Origin: JAVBTR01 sp031556065
GTDB taxonomy: Bacteria > Bacillota > Clostridia > Christensenellales > Aristaeellaceae
DNA length: 44,216 nucleotides
Reading direction: 5' to 3'
NCBI GenBank assembly: GCA_031556065.1
Contig: JAVBTR010000062.1
Location: forward strand, 1-44,216
The notes beneath the pieces are model-generated. The model searched no databases, was not told where the DNA came from, and saw only the letters and a program-made list of their open reading frames with translations. Below, in pieces: positions 7,754 to 16,469 of this stretch. Each line of letters begins with the position of its first letter. Within the stretch, counting starts at the first letter, position 1. Position numbers and translations under genes: made by a program.

Positions 7754-8743
7754 ATGGCTAAGATCATCGGTAATAATCTGCCTAATATCCCCTGGCAAGA
7801 CAAGCTTCAGGGGGACAGCTCTCCCGTATGGCGGTACAGCAAAAACCCCATCATCAAGCGCAACGCCACCTGCGTTTCTAACAGCATTTTCAACTCTGCC
7901 GTAGTTCCTTTTAACGGTGGTTTCGCGGGGATTTTCCGCTGCGACAGCCGTTCCATCAGCATGGACATTTTCCCGGGCTTCAGCAAAGATGGCATCCATT
8001 GGGATATCAGCCATATCCCGCTTACCTTTCAAGGGGAAGACCCTGAAATTCTAAACCGCGAATACCGCTACGATCCCCGCGTATGCTTTATTGAAGATCG
8101 TTATTACATCGCTTGGTGCAACGGCTACCATGGGCCTACCATCGGCCTGGCTTACACCTTCGATTTTAAAATTTTTACCCAGATAGAAAACGCGTTTTTG
8201 CCCTTTAACCGCAACGCCGTGCCCTTCCCCCGGAAAATCGGCGGCAACTATTTTCTGCTTAGCCGCCCCAGCGATAATGGACATACCCCCTTTGGGGATA
8301 TTTTCGTAAGCCAAAGCCCGGACATGACTTATTGGGGCAAGCATCGGTTTGTCATGGGCACCATCCACGGGGATGAATCCGCCTGGCAAAGCACCAAAAT
8401 AGGTGCAGGGGCTGTGCCCATCGAAACCGATGAAGGGTGGCTGCTTATTTACCATGGGGTGATCCAAACCTGCAATGGGTTTGTGTACCGCATGGGCGCA
8501 GCGCTGCTGGATTTGGAAAAGCCTTGGATCGTGAAAGCCCGCTGCAAGGATTATATTCTTGCGCCCTATGAACTATATGAATGCGTTGGCGATGTGCCCA
8601 ACGTGGTATTCCCCTGCGCCGCTTTAACCGACGCGGCAACAGGCCGGATCGCCATCTATTACGGCTGCGCTGATACGGTAACCAGTCTGGCCTTTACCAC
8701 CGTGGATGAACTGATGAAGGCCATGAAAGAGAGGCCCCTTTAA
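7754..8743 (+). CDS. GH130 family glycoside phosphorylase (beta-mannoside type)
   Basis: GH130 enzymes split beta-mannosides with phosphate, releasing mannose 1-phosphate; some members are hydrolases. Seen: 329 residues of five-bladed propeller type with YRYDPRVCFIEDRYYIAW, which carries the catalytic Asp of the DPR motif, then GPTIGLAYTFDF, PFPRKIGGNYFLLSRPSD and GHTPFGDIF. These all match GH130. There is no signal peptide, so it acts in the cytoplasm. AAGGAGA at 7738-7744 precedes the ATG by 9 bases. The stop codon overlaps the start of the GH38 gene (TAATG). With GH38 and GH20 neighbours, mannosyl-beta-1,4-GlcNAc from N-glycans is a plausible substrate. Beta-1,2-mannosides are also possible, and sequence reading alone cannot decide. 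Confidence 0.88.
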   Translation: MAKIIGNNLPNIPWQDKLQGDSSPVWRYSKNPIIKRNATCVSNSIFNSAVVPFNGGFAGIFRCDSRSISMDIFPGFSKDGIHWDISHIPLTFQGEDPEILNREYRYDPRVCFIEDRYYIAWCNGYHGPTIGLAYTFDFKIFTQIENAFLPFNRNAVPFPRKIGGNYFLLSRPSDNGHTPFGDIFVSQSPDMTYWGKHRFVMGTIHGDESAWQSTKIGAGAVPIETDEGWLLIYHGVIQTCNGFVYRMGAALLDLEKPWIVKARCKDYILAPYELYECVGDVPNVVFPCAALTDAATGRIAIYYGCADTVTSLAFTTVDELMKAMKERPL

Positions 8744-11700
8744 TGATGGCGTTTTTAGATAAGCGGATCAATGTGATCTGTGATCAGCTTAGGCAGCTTC
8801 GCTTCAAGCAAACAATGGCTTTAACAGACATGCAATATAAAGAGGGCAACTTTTTCCGCCCGGCGGACGCAGACAATGCTTGCGCTCCCTGGCAGGCTTT
8901 CGATTGCAAAACCATGCACTGGTACGGGCCGGATAAGCATTACTGGTTCCGCACCGCCTTCACCGTACCACAAAGCTTTGAGGGAAAAACCTTGTTTATT
9001 AACGTCCGCACCCAGATTGAAGAATGGGACGACGCGAAAAACCCTCAGTTTCTCCTGTTTATGAACGGGGAAATCCTTCAGGGCATCGACATGAACCATC
9101 GGTTGGTCCGTTTGTCCTATAGCGCCACAGCAGGGCAAGCCCTTACCCTGGATTTCCAAGCCTACACCGGCACGCTGCACACGGAATTCAATCTGCTGAT
9201 CGATATTTGCGAAGTGGATCTGGCCATCGAAAAACTGTATTTCGATTTATACACCCCGTTGCAGGCTTTTCCCCGTATGGCAAAGGACGATAAAGCCCGT
9301 ATCGATATGGAAGCCGCGCTGAACGAAGCCATTAACCAATTGGATTTCCGCGTACCTTATTCCCCCGCTTTCTATGAAGGGCTTAAAAGGGCAGATGAAC
9401 ATATCCAAAAAGCCCTTTATACCGATTTAGCAGGGTATGACGATGTGATAGCCAGCGTTATCGGCCATACCCATATCGACGTAGCCTGGTGGTGGACGGT
9501 TGAACAAACCCGGGAAAAGGTGGCGCGCAGCTTTGCCACAGTGCTCAAATACATGGACGAGTATCCTGAATATAAGTTCATGTCCAGCCAGCCCCAGCTT
9601 TATGCCTTTTTAAAAATCCGCTACCCAGAGCTATATGAAAAAGTTTTGCAACGGATAAAAGAAAAACGCTGGGAGCCTGAAGGGGGTATGTGGCTGGAGG
9701 CAGATTGCAATCTTACCTCCGGCGAAAGCCTTGTGCGCCAGTTCCTCCACGGCAAGAAATTCTTTAAGGATGAATTGAATGTGGATTGCCGGGTCCTATG
9801 GTTGCCGGACGTGTTCGGCTATTCCGGCGCCCTGCCCCAGATTATGAAAAAATCCGGTATCGATTATTTTATGACCACCAAGCTTTCTTGGAACCAGTTC
9901 AACAAGGTGCCCTATGACAGTCTCATGTGGCGGGGCATTGACGGCAGCGAGGTGTTCACCCACTTCATTTCCACCCTGGGCGTAGGCCAGGATGCGAAAA
10001 ACTTCTTTACCACGTATAACGGCTATCTGCACCCCGACGCGCTGATGGGCGCCTGGGAGCGGTACCAGAATAAAGAAATCAATAGCGATGTGCTTATTTC
10101 CTATGGCTACGGGGATGGGGGCGGCGGCCCCACCCGTGAAATGCTGGAAATGGATACCCGCCTGCGCAAGGGCTTAAAAGGTATTCCTAAAACCCGCCAA
10201 GTCTTCGCAGGCCAGTATTTCGAAGAATTGTACAACAAGGTGAAGGATCACAAGCGTTTGCCCACCTGGGAAGGGGAATTCTACTTCGAATACCACCGGG
10301 GCACCTATACTTCCATGGCCCGAAACAAGCGGGCCAACCGCAAAAGTGAATTGGGTCTTATGGAGGCGGAATGGCTGGCTGTTTTGACCAGGGAGCAAAA
10401 ACAGTACCCTGTCGAAGCCTTCCACCGGCTTTGGGAAAACGTGCTTTTAAACCAGTTCCACGATATTCTGCCGGGTTCCTCCATCCACGAGGTGTACGAA
10501 GTCACCAAAAGGGAATACGAAGCCATTGCCAAAGAGTTAGTCAAAATAAAAGAGGAACGCTTAAGCTCGATCGTGGCCGAGGGCGAAGGGATTACCCTGT
10601 TCAACCCCACCGGGTTTACAAGGGATGATGTGGTTGCCTTGGGCGACACCCATGCCTCTGCCTTGCAGGACGAAGCGGGTAAAATCTATCCCGTTCAGCA
10701 GACAGACGAGGGGGCGGTAGCATTCGTGGAAAACCTGCCCTCAAAAGGCTATAAAACCTTTAAAAAGGCCGTAGAAATTAAAACAGAAGCGCCCTTCAAC
10801 CTCAACGGCCAAGTGTTCGACACCCCTTTTTACACCATTGCCTTCGATGAAAACGGCCTGATGCCAAGCTTTGTAGATAAGCGCAATGGCCGCCAGCTGG
10901 TTCAAAAGGGCAAGGCTTTAAACCTGCTTCGCATGTACGAGGATAAGCCCATTTATTATGACAACTGGGATATCGACATATTTTACACCGAAAAAAGCTG
11001 GGATATCACCGATGTGCTTTCCATGCAGTGGACAGAAATGGGCCCTGTGCGGGCCACCCTCACCATTAATCGGCAGGCATCCCAAAGCCCTATTACCCAG
11101 AAAATCCATTTTTACGCCCATTCTCCCCGGATCGATTTCGAAACCCAGGTGGATTGGAAGGATAGCCAGCATTTGCTCAAGGTCCACTTCCCCCTCGCTC
11201 TGCATGCCGACGAGGCAACTTTCGATATACAATTCGGCAACGTCACAAGAAAAACCCACACCAATACCTCCTGGGACCAGGCCCGGTTTGAAAGCTGCGC
11301 CCACAAATGGGTGGATGTTTCCGAGGGCCATTATGGGGTAAGCCTGCTCAACGATTGCAAGTATGGCCATTCGGTGAAAAACGGCGAAATGGCCATTACG
11401 TTGATCAAATCCGGCATCGAGCCCAACCCTGTAACCGACCAGGAGATGCACGTATTCACCTATGCCATGTACCCCCATCTGGGCACCTGGCGGGAAGCAG
11501 AAACCGTGAAGCAGGGCTACTATTTAAACCAGCCCGTATTCTTAGTGGCTGGCGGCAGTCGTTTTGAAGGTTTCAGCTTGGTAAAAGTGGATCAGCCCAA
11601 TGTGGTTATCGAAACCGTGAAGGAGGCAGAGGACGGCGACGGCATTATTCTTCGTTTATACGAATGTGATAACGCGCTGACCAATGGGGTGCTGTATTTT

Positions 11701-11829
11701 GAAGGGACCTTCAGCGAAGCTTACTCTTGCGATCTGATGGAAGCTAACGAAGAAACGCTTTCTGTTAGCGGCAAGGAAATTTCTTTCACCATCAAGCCCT
11801 ATGAAATCTTAACCATTCGCATTAAATAA
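8743..11829 (+). CDS. GH38 alpha-mannosidase, cytoplasmic type
   Basis: Hydrolyses alpha-mannosidic bonds using a zinc ion. Seen: 1028 residues with the zinc-binding GHTHIDVAWWW (His242, His244, Asp246), the nucleophile Asp356 in WLPDVFGYSGALPQI, and the second zinc His in NQFHDILPGSSIHE. A middle helical domain and a long C-terminal beta domain follow, as in the MAN2C1/YbgG group of GH38. There is no signal peptide. It overlaps the GH130 stop by one base (TAATG), with AGAGAGG 9 bases upstream; a second ATG follows directly. Tight coupling suggests stoichiometric synthesis of the pathway enzymes. The likely role is removing alpha-mannose from imported oligosaccharides before the phosphorylase acts. 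Confidence 0.93.
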   Translation: MMAFLDKRINVICDQLRQLRFKQTMALTDMQYKEGNFFRPADADNACAPWQAFDCKTMHWYGPDKHYWFRTAFTVPQSFEGKTLFINVRTQIEEWDDAKNPQFLLFMNGEILQGIDMNHRLVRLSYSATAGQALTLDFQAYTGTLHTEFNLLIDICEVDLAIEKLYFDLYTPLQAFPRMAKDDKARIDMEAALNEAINQLDFRVPYSPAFYEGLKRADEHIQKALYTDLAGYDDVIASVIGHTHIDVAWWWTVEQTREKVARSFATVLKYMDEYPEYKFMSSQPQLYAFLKIRYPELYEKVLQRIKEKRWEPEGGMWLEADCNLTSGESLVRQFLHGKKFFKDELNVDCRVLWLPDVFGYSGALPQIMKKSGIDYFMTTKLSWNQFNKVPYDSLMWRGIDGSEVFTHFISTLGVGQDAKNFFTTYNGYLHPDALMGAWERYQNKEINSDVLISYGYGDGGGGPTREMLEMDTRLRKGLKGIPKTRQVFAGQYFEELYNKVKDHKRLPTWEGEFYFEYHRGTYTSMARNKRANRKSELGLMEAEWLAVLTREQKQYPVEAFHRLWENVLLNQFHDILPGSSIHEVYEVTKREYEAIAKELVKIKEERLSSIVAEGEGITLFNPTGFTRDDVVALGDTHASALQDEAGKIYPVQQTDEGAVAFVENLPSKGYKTFKKAVEIKTEAPFNLNGQVFDTPFYTIAFDENGLMPSFVDKRNGRQLVQKGKALNLLRMYEDKPIYYDNWDIDIFYTEKSWDITDVLSMQWTEMGPVRATLTINRQASQSPITQKIHFYAHSPRIDFETQVDWKDSQHLLKVHFPLALHADEATFDIQFGNVTRKTHTNTSWDQARFESCAHKWVDVSEGHYGVSLLNDCKYGHSVKNGEMAITLIKSGIEPNPVTDQEMHVFTYAMYPHLGTWREAETVKQGYYLNQPVFLVAGGSRFEGFSLVKVDQPNVVIETVKEAEDGDGIILRLYECDNALTNGVLYFEGTFSEAYSCDLMEANEETLSVSGKEISFTIKPYEILTIRIK

Positions 11830-11840
11830 GGAGCATGGCC

Positions 11841-13598
11841 ATGTATTTACTACCATCACCTAAAACCCTTCATTCAGAGGCGGGCACAAATCTGCTCACC
11901 CCATACACGGTTATCGTGCTGCAGCAAGGAGACCTGGTGGGCGCCAAACAGCTCCAGGCGGAAATCCGCCGGTTCGGCGGCATTGAATGCCCCATCCTCC
12001 GCGGAGAAGGCCGCCAGGGGGATATTATTCTCACCATAGATGAAGCCTTGCCCGGCCAAGGCTATACCCTTGAAATCACCGAAAAAAGCATTATGCTAAA
12101 GGGCGGCCCGGGAGATGGCTTGCTCCATGGCATCCAGACCTTAAGACAGATTATCCGCCAAAGGGGGCTGGTTTTGCCCTGCTTAAGGATTGAAGACGCG
12201 CCCAGCTATCCCATCCGGGGCTACTACTTCGATGTATCCCGAGGCCGCGTTTCTACCCTTGAAGCCCTTAAGCGCATTGCGGACGACATGTGCTTTTACA
12301 AGCTGAACACCCTGCAGTTGTACGTGGAACATACCTACCTTTTCCGGGATTTTTCCCAGGTCTGGCGCAACGAGACCCCTTTAACCGCAGAAGAAATCAT
12401 GGCACTGGACGATTACTGCCATGAACGGGGCATCGAGCTGGTGCCTTCCCTCTCCTGCTTTGGGCACATGTTCGAAATCCTTTGCAAAACCCAATACCAA
12501 GACCTGTGCGAGCTTGAAAACCCCACGGCTTTCGGCACGTATACGGGCCGGATGCGCCACCACACCATCAACGCCGCAGACCCTCGCTCTATCAAGCTGG
12601 TAACTGGCATGATAAAGGAATTCATGCCCCTATTCCGTTCAAAAAAATTCAATATCTGCTGCGATGAAACCTTCGATCTGGGCAAGGGCCGGGGCAAAGC
12701 CAAAATGGACGAAATAGGCATGAAGGATTTTTATACCGGCTTTGTTAAAAGCCTTTGCGAATTTACACTTTCAAATGGCTCCACGCCCATGATGTGGGGG
12801 GATATTATTCTCCATTTCCCCGAAGCCATCAAGGCTCTGCCGGAGGAGACCGTCTTTCTCAACTGGGGCTATGGCAACACTCAGCGGGAGGATGAAACCC
12901 GTACCTTTGCTGCCCACCATGCCAAGCAATATGTATGCCCTGGCGTATCCAGCTGGAACCAATGGCTTCCCCAGCTTAAATACAGCTATGACAACATCTC
13001 CCTCATGTCCGGATATGGCCGCAAGCATGGCGCTTTGGGCCTTTTAAACACCGATTGGGGCGATTACGGCCATATCGCCAATCCCTTGCTTTCCCTGCCA
13101 GGTATGATCTACGGCGCAGCTTTTTCTTGGAGCGAAGCCCTTATTCCCTTTGAAGAAATCAACGAAGCCATTTCCCATCTGGCTTATTTGGATGAAAGCG
13201 GCACGGTTGTAAAGGCCCTGGATTTAATGAACCAGGGGGCTGCATACCAGTGGCACGACCTGGTAGAGTATTACGAGGATGGCAAAGCCATGCCGGAATA
13301 CCCTGAAAATACAGCTTGTTTAGAAAAGGGCCGTGAACTGCTTTATAGCGCTGCTGCCAGAATGGATACCTCTGCCCGGCCCATGCTGGCCCCCTGGCTT
13401 CTGGCCTGCGATGGGGTGATGCTATGCAACGAAGCAGGGGCTTGTGTCGCGAAAAAGCAAAAAAATACCGCGCTTGCAACACGGCTTGAATGCTGGTATC
13501 ATCTGTACAAGCAAACCTGGCGACAAACCGCCAAGGAAGGGGATTTGTTCCGTATCGGCCACATAATCGCCCGCCTGGCGGACGAAATCCGCGGTTAA
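11841..13598 (+). CDS. GH20 family beta-N-acetylhexosaminidase
   Basis: Removes terminal beta-linked GlcNAc or GalNAc by substrate-assisted catalysis. Seen: a GH20b-like N-terminal region (VGAKQLQAEIRRFGG, then LLHGIQTLRQII) followed by the barrel (YPIRGYYFDVSRGRVSTLEA). The catalytic Asp275-Glu276 pair lies in NICCDETFDLGKG. No signal peptide is present, so it acts inside the cell. AAGGAG at 11828-11833 is 7 bases from the ATG at 11841 but only one base from the ATG at 11835, so I chose 11841. It is last in the sugar operon and converges on the methyltransferase gene with a 4-base overlap of the stop codons. Its presence beside GH38 and GH130 supports N-glycan-derived or other amino-sugar oligosaccharides as the diet. 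Confidence 0.9.
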   Translation: MYLLPSPKTLHSEAGTNLLTPYTVIVLQQGDLVGAKQLQAEIRRFGGIECPILRGEGRQGDIILTIDEALPGQGYTLEITEKSIMLKGGPGDGLLHGIQTLRQIIRQRGLVLPCLRIEDAPSYPIRGYYFDVSRGRVSTLEALKRIADDMCFYKLNTLQLYVEHTYLFRDFSQVWRNETPLTAEEIMALDDYCHERGIELVPSLSCFGHMFEILCKTQYQDLCELENPTAFGTYTGRMRHHTINAADPRSIKLVTGMIKEFMPLFRSKKFNICCDETFDLGKGRGKAKMDEIGMKDFYTGFVKSLCEFTLSNGSTPMMWGDIILHFPEAIKALPEETVFLNWGYGNTQREDETRTFAAHHAKQYVCPGVSSWNQWLPQLKYSYDNISLMSGYGRKHGALGLLNTDWGDYGHIANPLLSLPGMIYGAAFSWSEALIPFEEINEAISHLAYLDESGTVVKALDLMNQGAAYQWHDLVEYYEDGKAMPEYPENTACLEKGRELLYSAAARMDTSARPMLAPWLLACDGVMLCNEAGACVAKKQKNTALATRLECWYHLYKQTWRQTAKEGDLFRIGHIIARLADEIRG

Positions 13599-14827
13599 TC
13601 CTCCACCCAGACGTACACATGCTTGCGGCCAAGCACATCGATAATTTCAATAGCAGCCTGCCCCGGAACCATGGGCATTTGCAGCGTGGCCGCCAGGGCA
13701 GGCATTTGCTTTGCCCTGGCGCTCCACTCGGCTTTTTCCAATAGGCCGTCTTTCACAATGCCTACCGCCCATTGGTCTACCAAATCCAGGGGATTGAGTT
13801 CACAGGGGGCTTGGACATCGAAGGCAAAATTCCGTAAGCTCACCTCATAAAGGCCCAGACCCATTTCCAGGCTTGCCTCCAATTGGCAGTCCTGCTTTTC
13901 GCATTCCCGCGTAAGGGTAAACGCCTTGCCCGAAAGCCTTTTATTTGCCACTGCCAAGGCGTTTTGAGAACGGTCCACCCCTAAAAACCGCCGTTTCTCT
14001 TCTGCAGCGCAAACAAGGGTGGTACCAGAACCAAAGCACAGGTCCGCCACCCAATCCCCAGGCAGGGAAGAAGAACGGACGATTCGCTCCAACAGCTTCA
14101 TGGGCTTTTGCGTATCGTAGCCTGTGCGCTGAGGGTCCTTTTGCTGTAGATGGCTTACATCCGCCCATACATCCGATGGGTATACCGGCTGATCCTCGTA
14201 GTAGGTGTAGGTTTTGCCATTGGTTTTAATGGAGTAAAACAAGCGGCCTTTTTCGTCCACCTGCTTTTTCATGTGGTTATGGCGGTTGTCCTTGCGGGCA
14301 ATGGATACCTGCGTAATATCGAAATAGGCCTTTGGCGTCTTTCTGTAATACAAGATCACATCATGCTTGCGGCTGAAATGCCTGGTGGAACGGCCGCCGG
14401 TTTCATACACCCAGATGATCTCGTTGGTGAAGGCCTCCCGGCCAAAAAGCTCATCCAGCATGATTTTCGCGTAGGCACCCATACGGTAATCCAAATGCAA
14501 ATACAGGCTGCCCGTGTCTTTCAAAAGCCTGTAAGCCATCCCGCATAAGCCCCGCAGCATCTCCATATAGCATTCGGCGCTTTCAAACTTATCGGTATAA
14601 GCGGGCAAAACCCATTCGGGCTTGCCCTTTAAATAGCCCTTTTCGCCGATTTTAGCACGATATGAAAAATCATCCCCGGTAAGATAGGGCGGATCCATAT
14701 ACACCAGCGCCACCTGACCGAAAAAAGGAGCCAGCGCCCCTTCCATTTCAATTGAATTGCCTTGCAAAACAACGCCCTGGGAGCCATCGCCGCTTCGGCA
14801 TACCGAAACCTCCTGTTTGACCCACAT
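13595..14827 (-). CDS. Beta-class DNA methyltransferase (N4-cytosine or N6-adenine), no partner nuclease
   Basis: Transfers a methyl group from S-adenosylmethionine to a base in DNA. Seen: 410 residues, catalytic DPPY at residues 45-48, and the SAM-binding FGSGTT loop starting at residue 265 followed by RRFLGVDRS. The order catalytic motif first, SAM motif second defines the beta group. Residues ~130-240 probably hold the target recognition region. The last ~120 residues have no family I recognise. AAGGAGG lies 7 bases before the ATG. No restriction enzyme or specificity gene is adjacent. It sits at the end of a minus-strand group with a cysteine-rich protein and mntP, so an epigenetic or orphan role is likelier than host defence (inference). 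Confidence 0.85.
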   Translation of the reverse strand: MWVKQEVSVCRSGDGSQGVVLQGNSIEMEGALAPFFGQVALVYMDPPYLTGDDFSYRAKIGEKGYLKGKPEWVLPAYTDKFESAECYMEMLRGLCGMAYRLLKDTGSLYLHLDYRMGAYAKIMLDELFGREAFTNEIIWVYETGGRSTRHFSRKHDVILYYRKTPKAYFDITQVSIARKDNRHNHMKKQVDEKGRLFYSIKTNGKTYTYYEDQPVYPSDVWADVSHLQQKDPQRTGYDTQKPMKLLERIVRSSSLPGDWVADLCFGSGTTLVCAAEEKRRFLGVDRSQNALAVANKRLSGKAFTLTRECEKQDCQLEASLEMGLGLYEVSLRNFAFDVQAPCELNPLDLVDQWAVGIVKDGLLEKAEWSARAKQMPALAATLQMPMVPGQAAIEIIDVLGRKHVYVWVED

Positions 14828-14839
14828 AGCGCTGCCTCC

Positions 14840-15301
14840 TTAAAAGAGCTTCTTAAGTGCTTCGTATTCTTTAATGATGGTATTGGTCTTTTCCAAAAAA
14901 GCCCGCTGTCTTTCATCTTCCCAAAGAAGCTTTGCCACCTGCTCTGCCTTTTCCACAAAATCTGTCCGCAAGCCTTTTTTGCCGCTTTGCATTAAGGGGC
15001 ACACTGGCCAGGCTCTGATATCCATTTTCACCTTGGCGTTATCTGTCATCACCAGGGGGAAAACCCGGCAGCCCAAGGGGCGGTTTTCGCGGCTGCAATG
15101 GCCCAAGCAAATAATCCGATCCCCTTGCAATACAAAATCCGGATCAGATTCATAATACCGCTTTTCCAAAGGGAAAAGCAGCATGCCGTTTTGGCCAGAT
15201 TCGTCCTGCTGGCAGCAGGCATGGTTGCAAATCCCTCCGCAATCCTTGTGAAGGGGCGTACAATCCTTTAATAATTCTCTTGCTTTTTCAAGGGCATCCA
15301 T
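14840..15301 (-). CDS. Cysteine-rich YkgJ-like metal or Fe-S cluster protein
   Basis: Seen: 153 residues with Cys14, Cys21, Cys25 and the pair Cys29-Cys30 near the N-terminus. ICLGHCSRENRPLGCRVFPL follows in the middle and WPVCPL further on. The RPxxCRxFP pattern is typical of the YkgJ/UPF0153 group, thought to bind zinc or an iron-sulfur cluster; the biochemical role is not established. The start codon follows the mntP stop by one base (TAA-T-ATG on the minus strand), indicating translational coupling with the manganese exporter. The methyltransferase start lies 12 bases beyond this gene's stop. Function beyond metal binding is not claimed. Confidence 0.7.
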   Translation of the reverse strand: MDALEKARELLKDCTPLHKDCGGICNHACCQQDESGQNGMLLFPLEKRYYESDPDFVLQGDRIICLGHCSRENRPLGCRVFPLVMTDNAKVKMDIRAWPVCPLMQSGKKGLRTDFVEKAEQVAKLLWEDERQRAFLEKTNTIIKEYEALKKLF

Positions 15302-15302
15302 A

Positions 15303-15875
15303 TTATATACCTGTGCTCAGGTGTTCGATCAGTATTTTAAGACCGATACCAATCAAGATCACGCCGCCTGCCATGCCTGCGTAGTTTTTAAGAATTTTTC
15401 GAAGCTGCTTGCCAAGCAGCACGCCCACCACGCAAATTACAAAGGTGATTAGTCCAATGACGCTGACGCTGACAACCAGGTTTGCATCTGTCATGGCCAG
15501 AGAAATCCCAACAGCCAAAGCGTCGATAGAGGTGGCAACGGCTAAAGGCAAAAGCACCTTGTTCGCCACCGGGTTTTCCCCCGCAGCTTCATCCTCGCCG
15601 CCTTTAATGGCATCATAAAGCATTTTAGCGCCAATGATGAACAGCATTAAAAAAGCCGCCCAATGATCCAAGGACTTAATCAACTCGTGAATGCTTCTGC
15701 CCAGCAAAAACCCAATGGCGGGCATCAGCGCCTGAAAGCCGCCAAAGAACAGGCCTACCTTGGCAGCCTTGCCGAAGCTTAGCTTGTCCTTTAGAGCAAT
15801 ACCGGTGGTAATGGAAACCGCCAGCGCGTCCATAGACAGAGCGATGGCGGTCAAAATTAAATCAACGGTTGTCAT
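15303..15875 (-). CDS. mntP: MntP manganese efflux pump
   Basis: Exports manganese across the cytoplasmic membrane. Seen: six hydrophobic segments in two related halves carrying the paired signatures IALSMDALAVSITTG and VATSIDALAVGISLA, the repeat motif with membrane Asp residues typical of MntP. A charged cytoplasmic loop (KGGEDEAAGENP) lies in the middle. An ATG at 15881 overlaps the ribosome site (AGGGGA); the ATG at 15875 has 7-base spacing and matches the family N-terminus better, giving 190 residues. The gene lies between a J-domain gene and the cysteine-rich gene in the same orientation. I saw no yybP-ykoY riboswitch immediately upstream, so control may come from the operon promoter. 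Confidence 0.93.
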   Translation of the reverse strand: MTTVDLILTAIALSMDALAVSITTGIALKDKLSFGKAAKVGLFFGGFQALMPAIGFLLGRSIHELIKSLDHWAAFLMLFIIGAKMLYDAIKGGEDEAAGENPVANKVLLPLAVATSIDALAVGISLAMTDANLVVSVSVIGLITFVICVVGVLLGKQLRKILKNYAGMAGGVILIGIGLKILIEHLSTGI

Positions 15876-15885
15876 TTGCATTCCC

Positions 15886-16428
15886 CTAATCTTTTATGTT
15901 GGATTTTTTCTTGGTACCCAATATATCGCTGGCCCAGTCCTTCACCTTGTTAAGGGGCTTCTGGCTGCGTTTAAGGGCCAGAGCGGCATCCAAGGCTCCT
16001 TGGCGGAACCTTAAGTTGTCCGGCTCTTGCTTAACCGCTTCCCTAAAGCTTTGGTGGGCCGTATCGAACTGGCGCATGGCCATGAGAATTTGCCCCTGGA
16101 GATAATAAAAGTACCCATCCCTGGAATCGGCCCGGTTCAGCTGACGCAAGGCGCTTTCCAAATTCCCCTGCTCCATCAGCTTGATGGCAAAATGCTTTGC
16201 CTCTTCCTGGGAAATAAGGTTAAAGCCCACCCGTTTTTGTGAAGCGGTTTTCAGCGCCTCCTCATAGGCCAGGTTCAGTTGAACCAAACGTTCCTGGGCC
16301 TGCTTTTGCTCCTGCACATCCATAAATTGATCCGGGTGGCAGCTTTTTACTTGGGCGCGGTAAGCCGTGCGGACCTGCTGGGTGTCCGCATCGGAATGAA
16401 GTCCTAAAATCTCAAACGCTGTAGACAA
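15886..16428 (-). CDS. J-domain (DnaJ-like) protein with TPR-like region
   Basis: Seen: residues 1-65 form a J domain (FEILGLHSDADTQQVRTAYR, with the essential HPD in KSCHPDQF), which would stimulate a DnaK-type ATPase. Residues ~85-160 look like two tetratricopeptide repeats (DSRDGYFYYLQGQILMAMRQ, then FDTAHQSFREAVKQEPDNL), suggesting a protein-binding co-chaperone. The start is TTG, with GGAGG 7 bases upstream. The length of 180 residues is too short for full DnaJ; zinc-finger and C-terminal substrate domains are missing. It lies between murA and mntP on the minus strand. Confidence 0.85.
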   Translation of the reverse strand: MSTAFEILGLHSDADTQQVRTAYRAQVKSCHPDQFMDVQEQKQAQERLVQLNLAYEEALKTASQKRVGFNLISQEEAKHFAIKLMEQGNLESALRQLNRADSRDGYFYYLQGQILMAMRQFDTAHQSFREAVKQEPDNLRFRQGALDAALALKRSQKPLNKVKDWASDILGTKKKSNIKD

Positions 16429-16469
16429 AAGCTCGCCTCCCCCCGTTAAAGATGAATGGTTATAGTATA

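Noticed and set aside
10918..11478. Minus-strand open frame within the GH38 gene
   Set aside because: It is antisense to the C-terminal domain of a well-supported alpha-mannosidase and shows no family features.
13595..14827. Restriction-modification system
   Set aside because: Only the methyltransferase is present; flanking genes are a hexosaminidase and a cysteine-rich protein, with no nuclease candidate.
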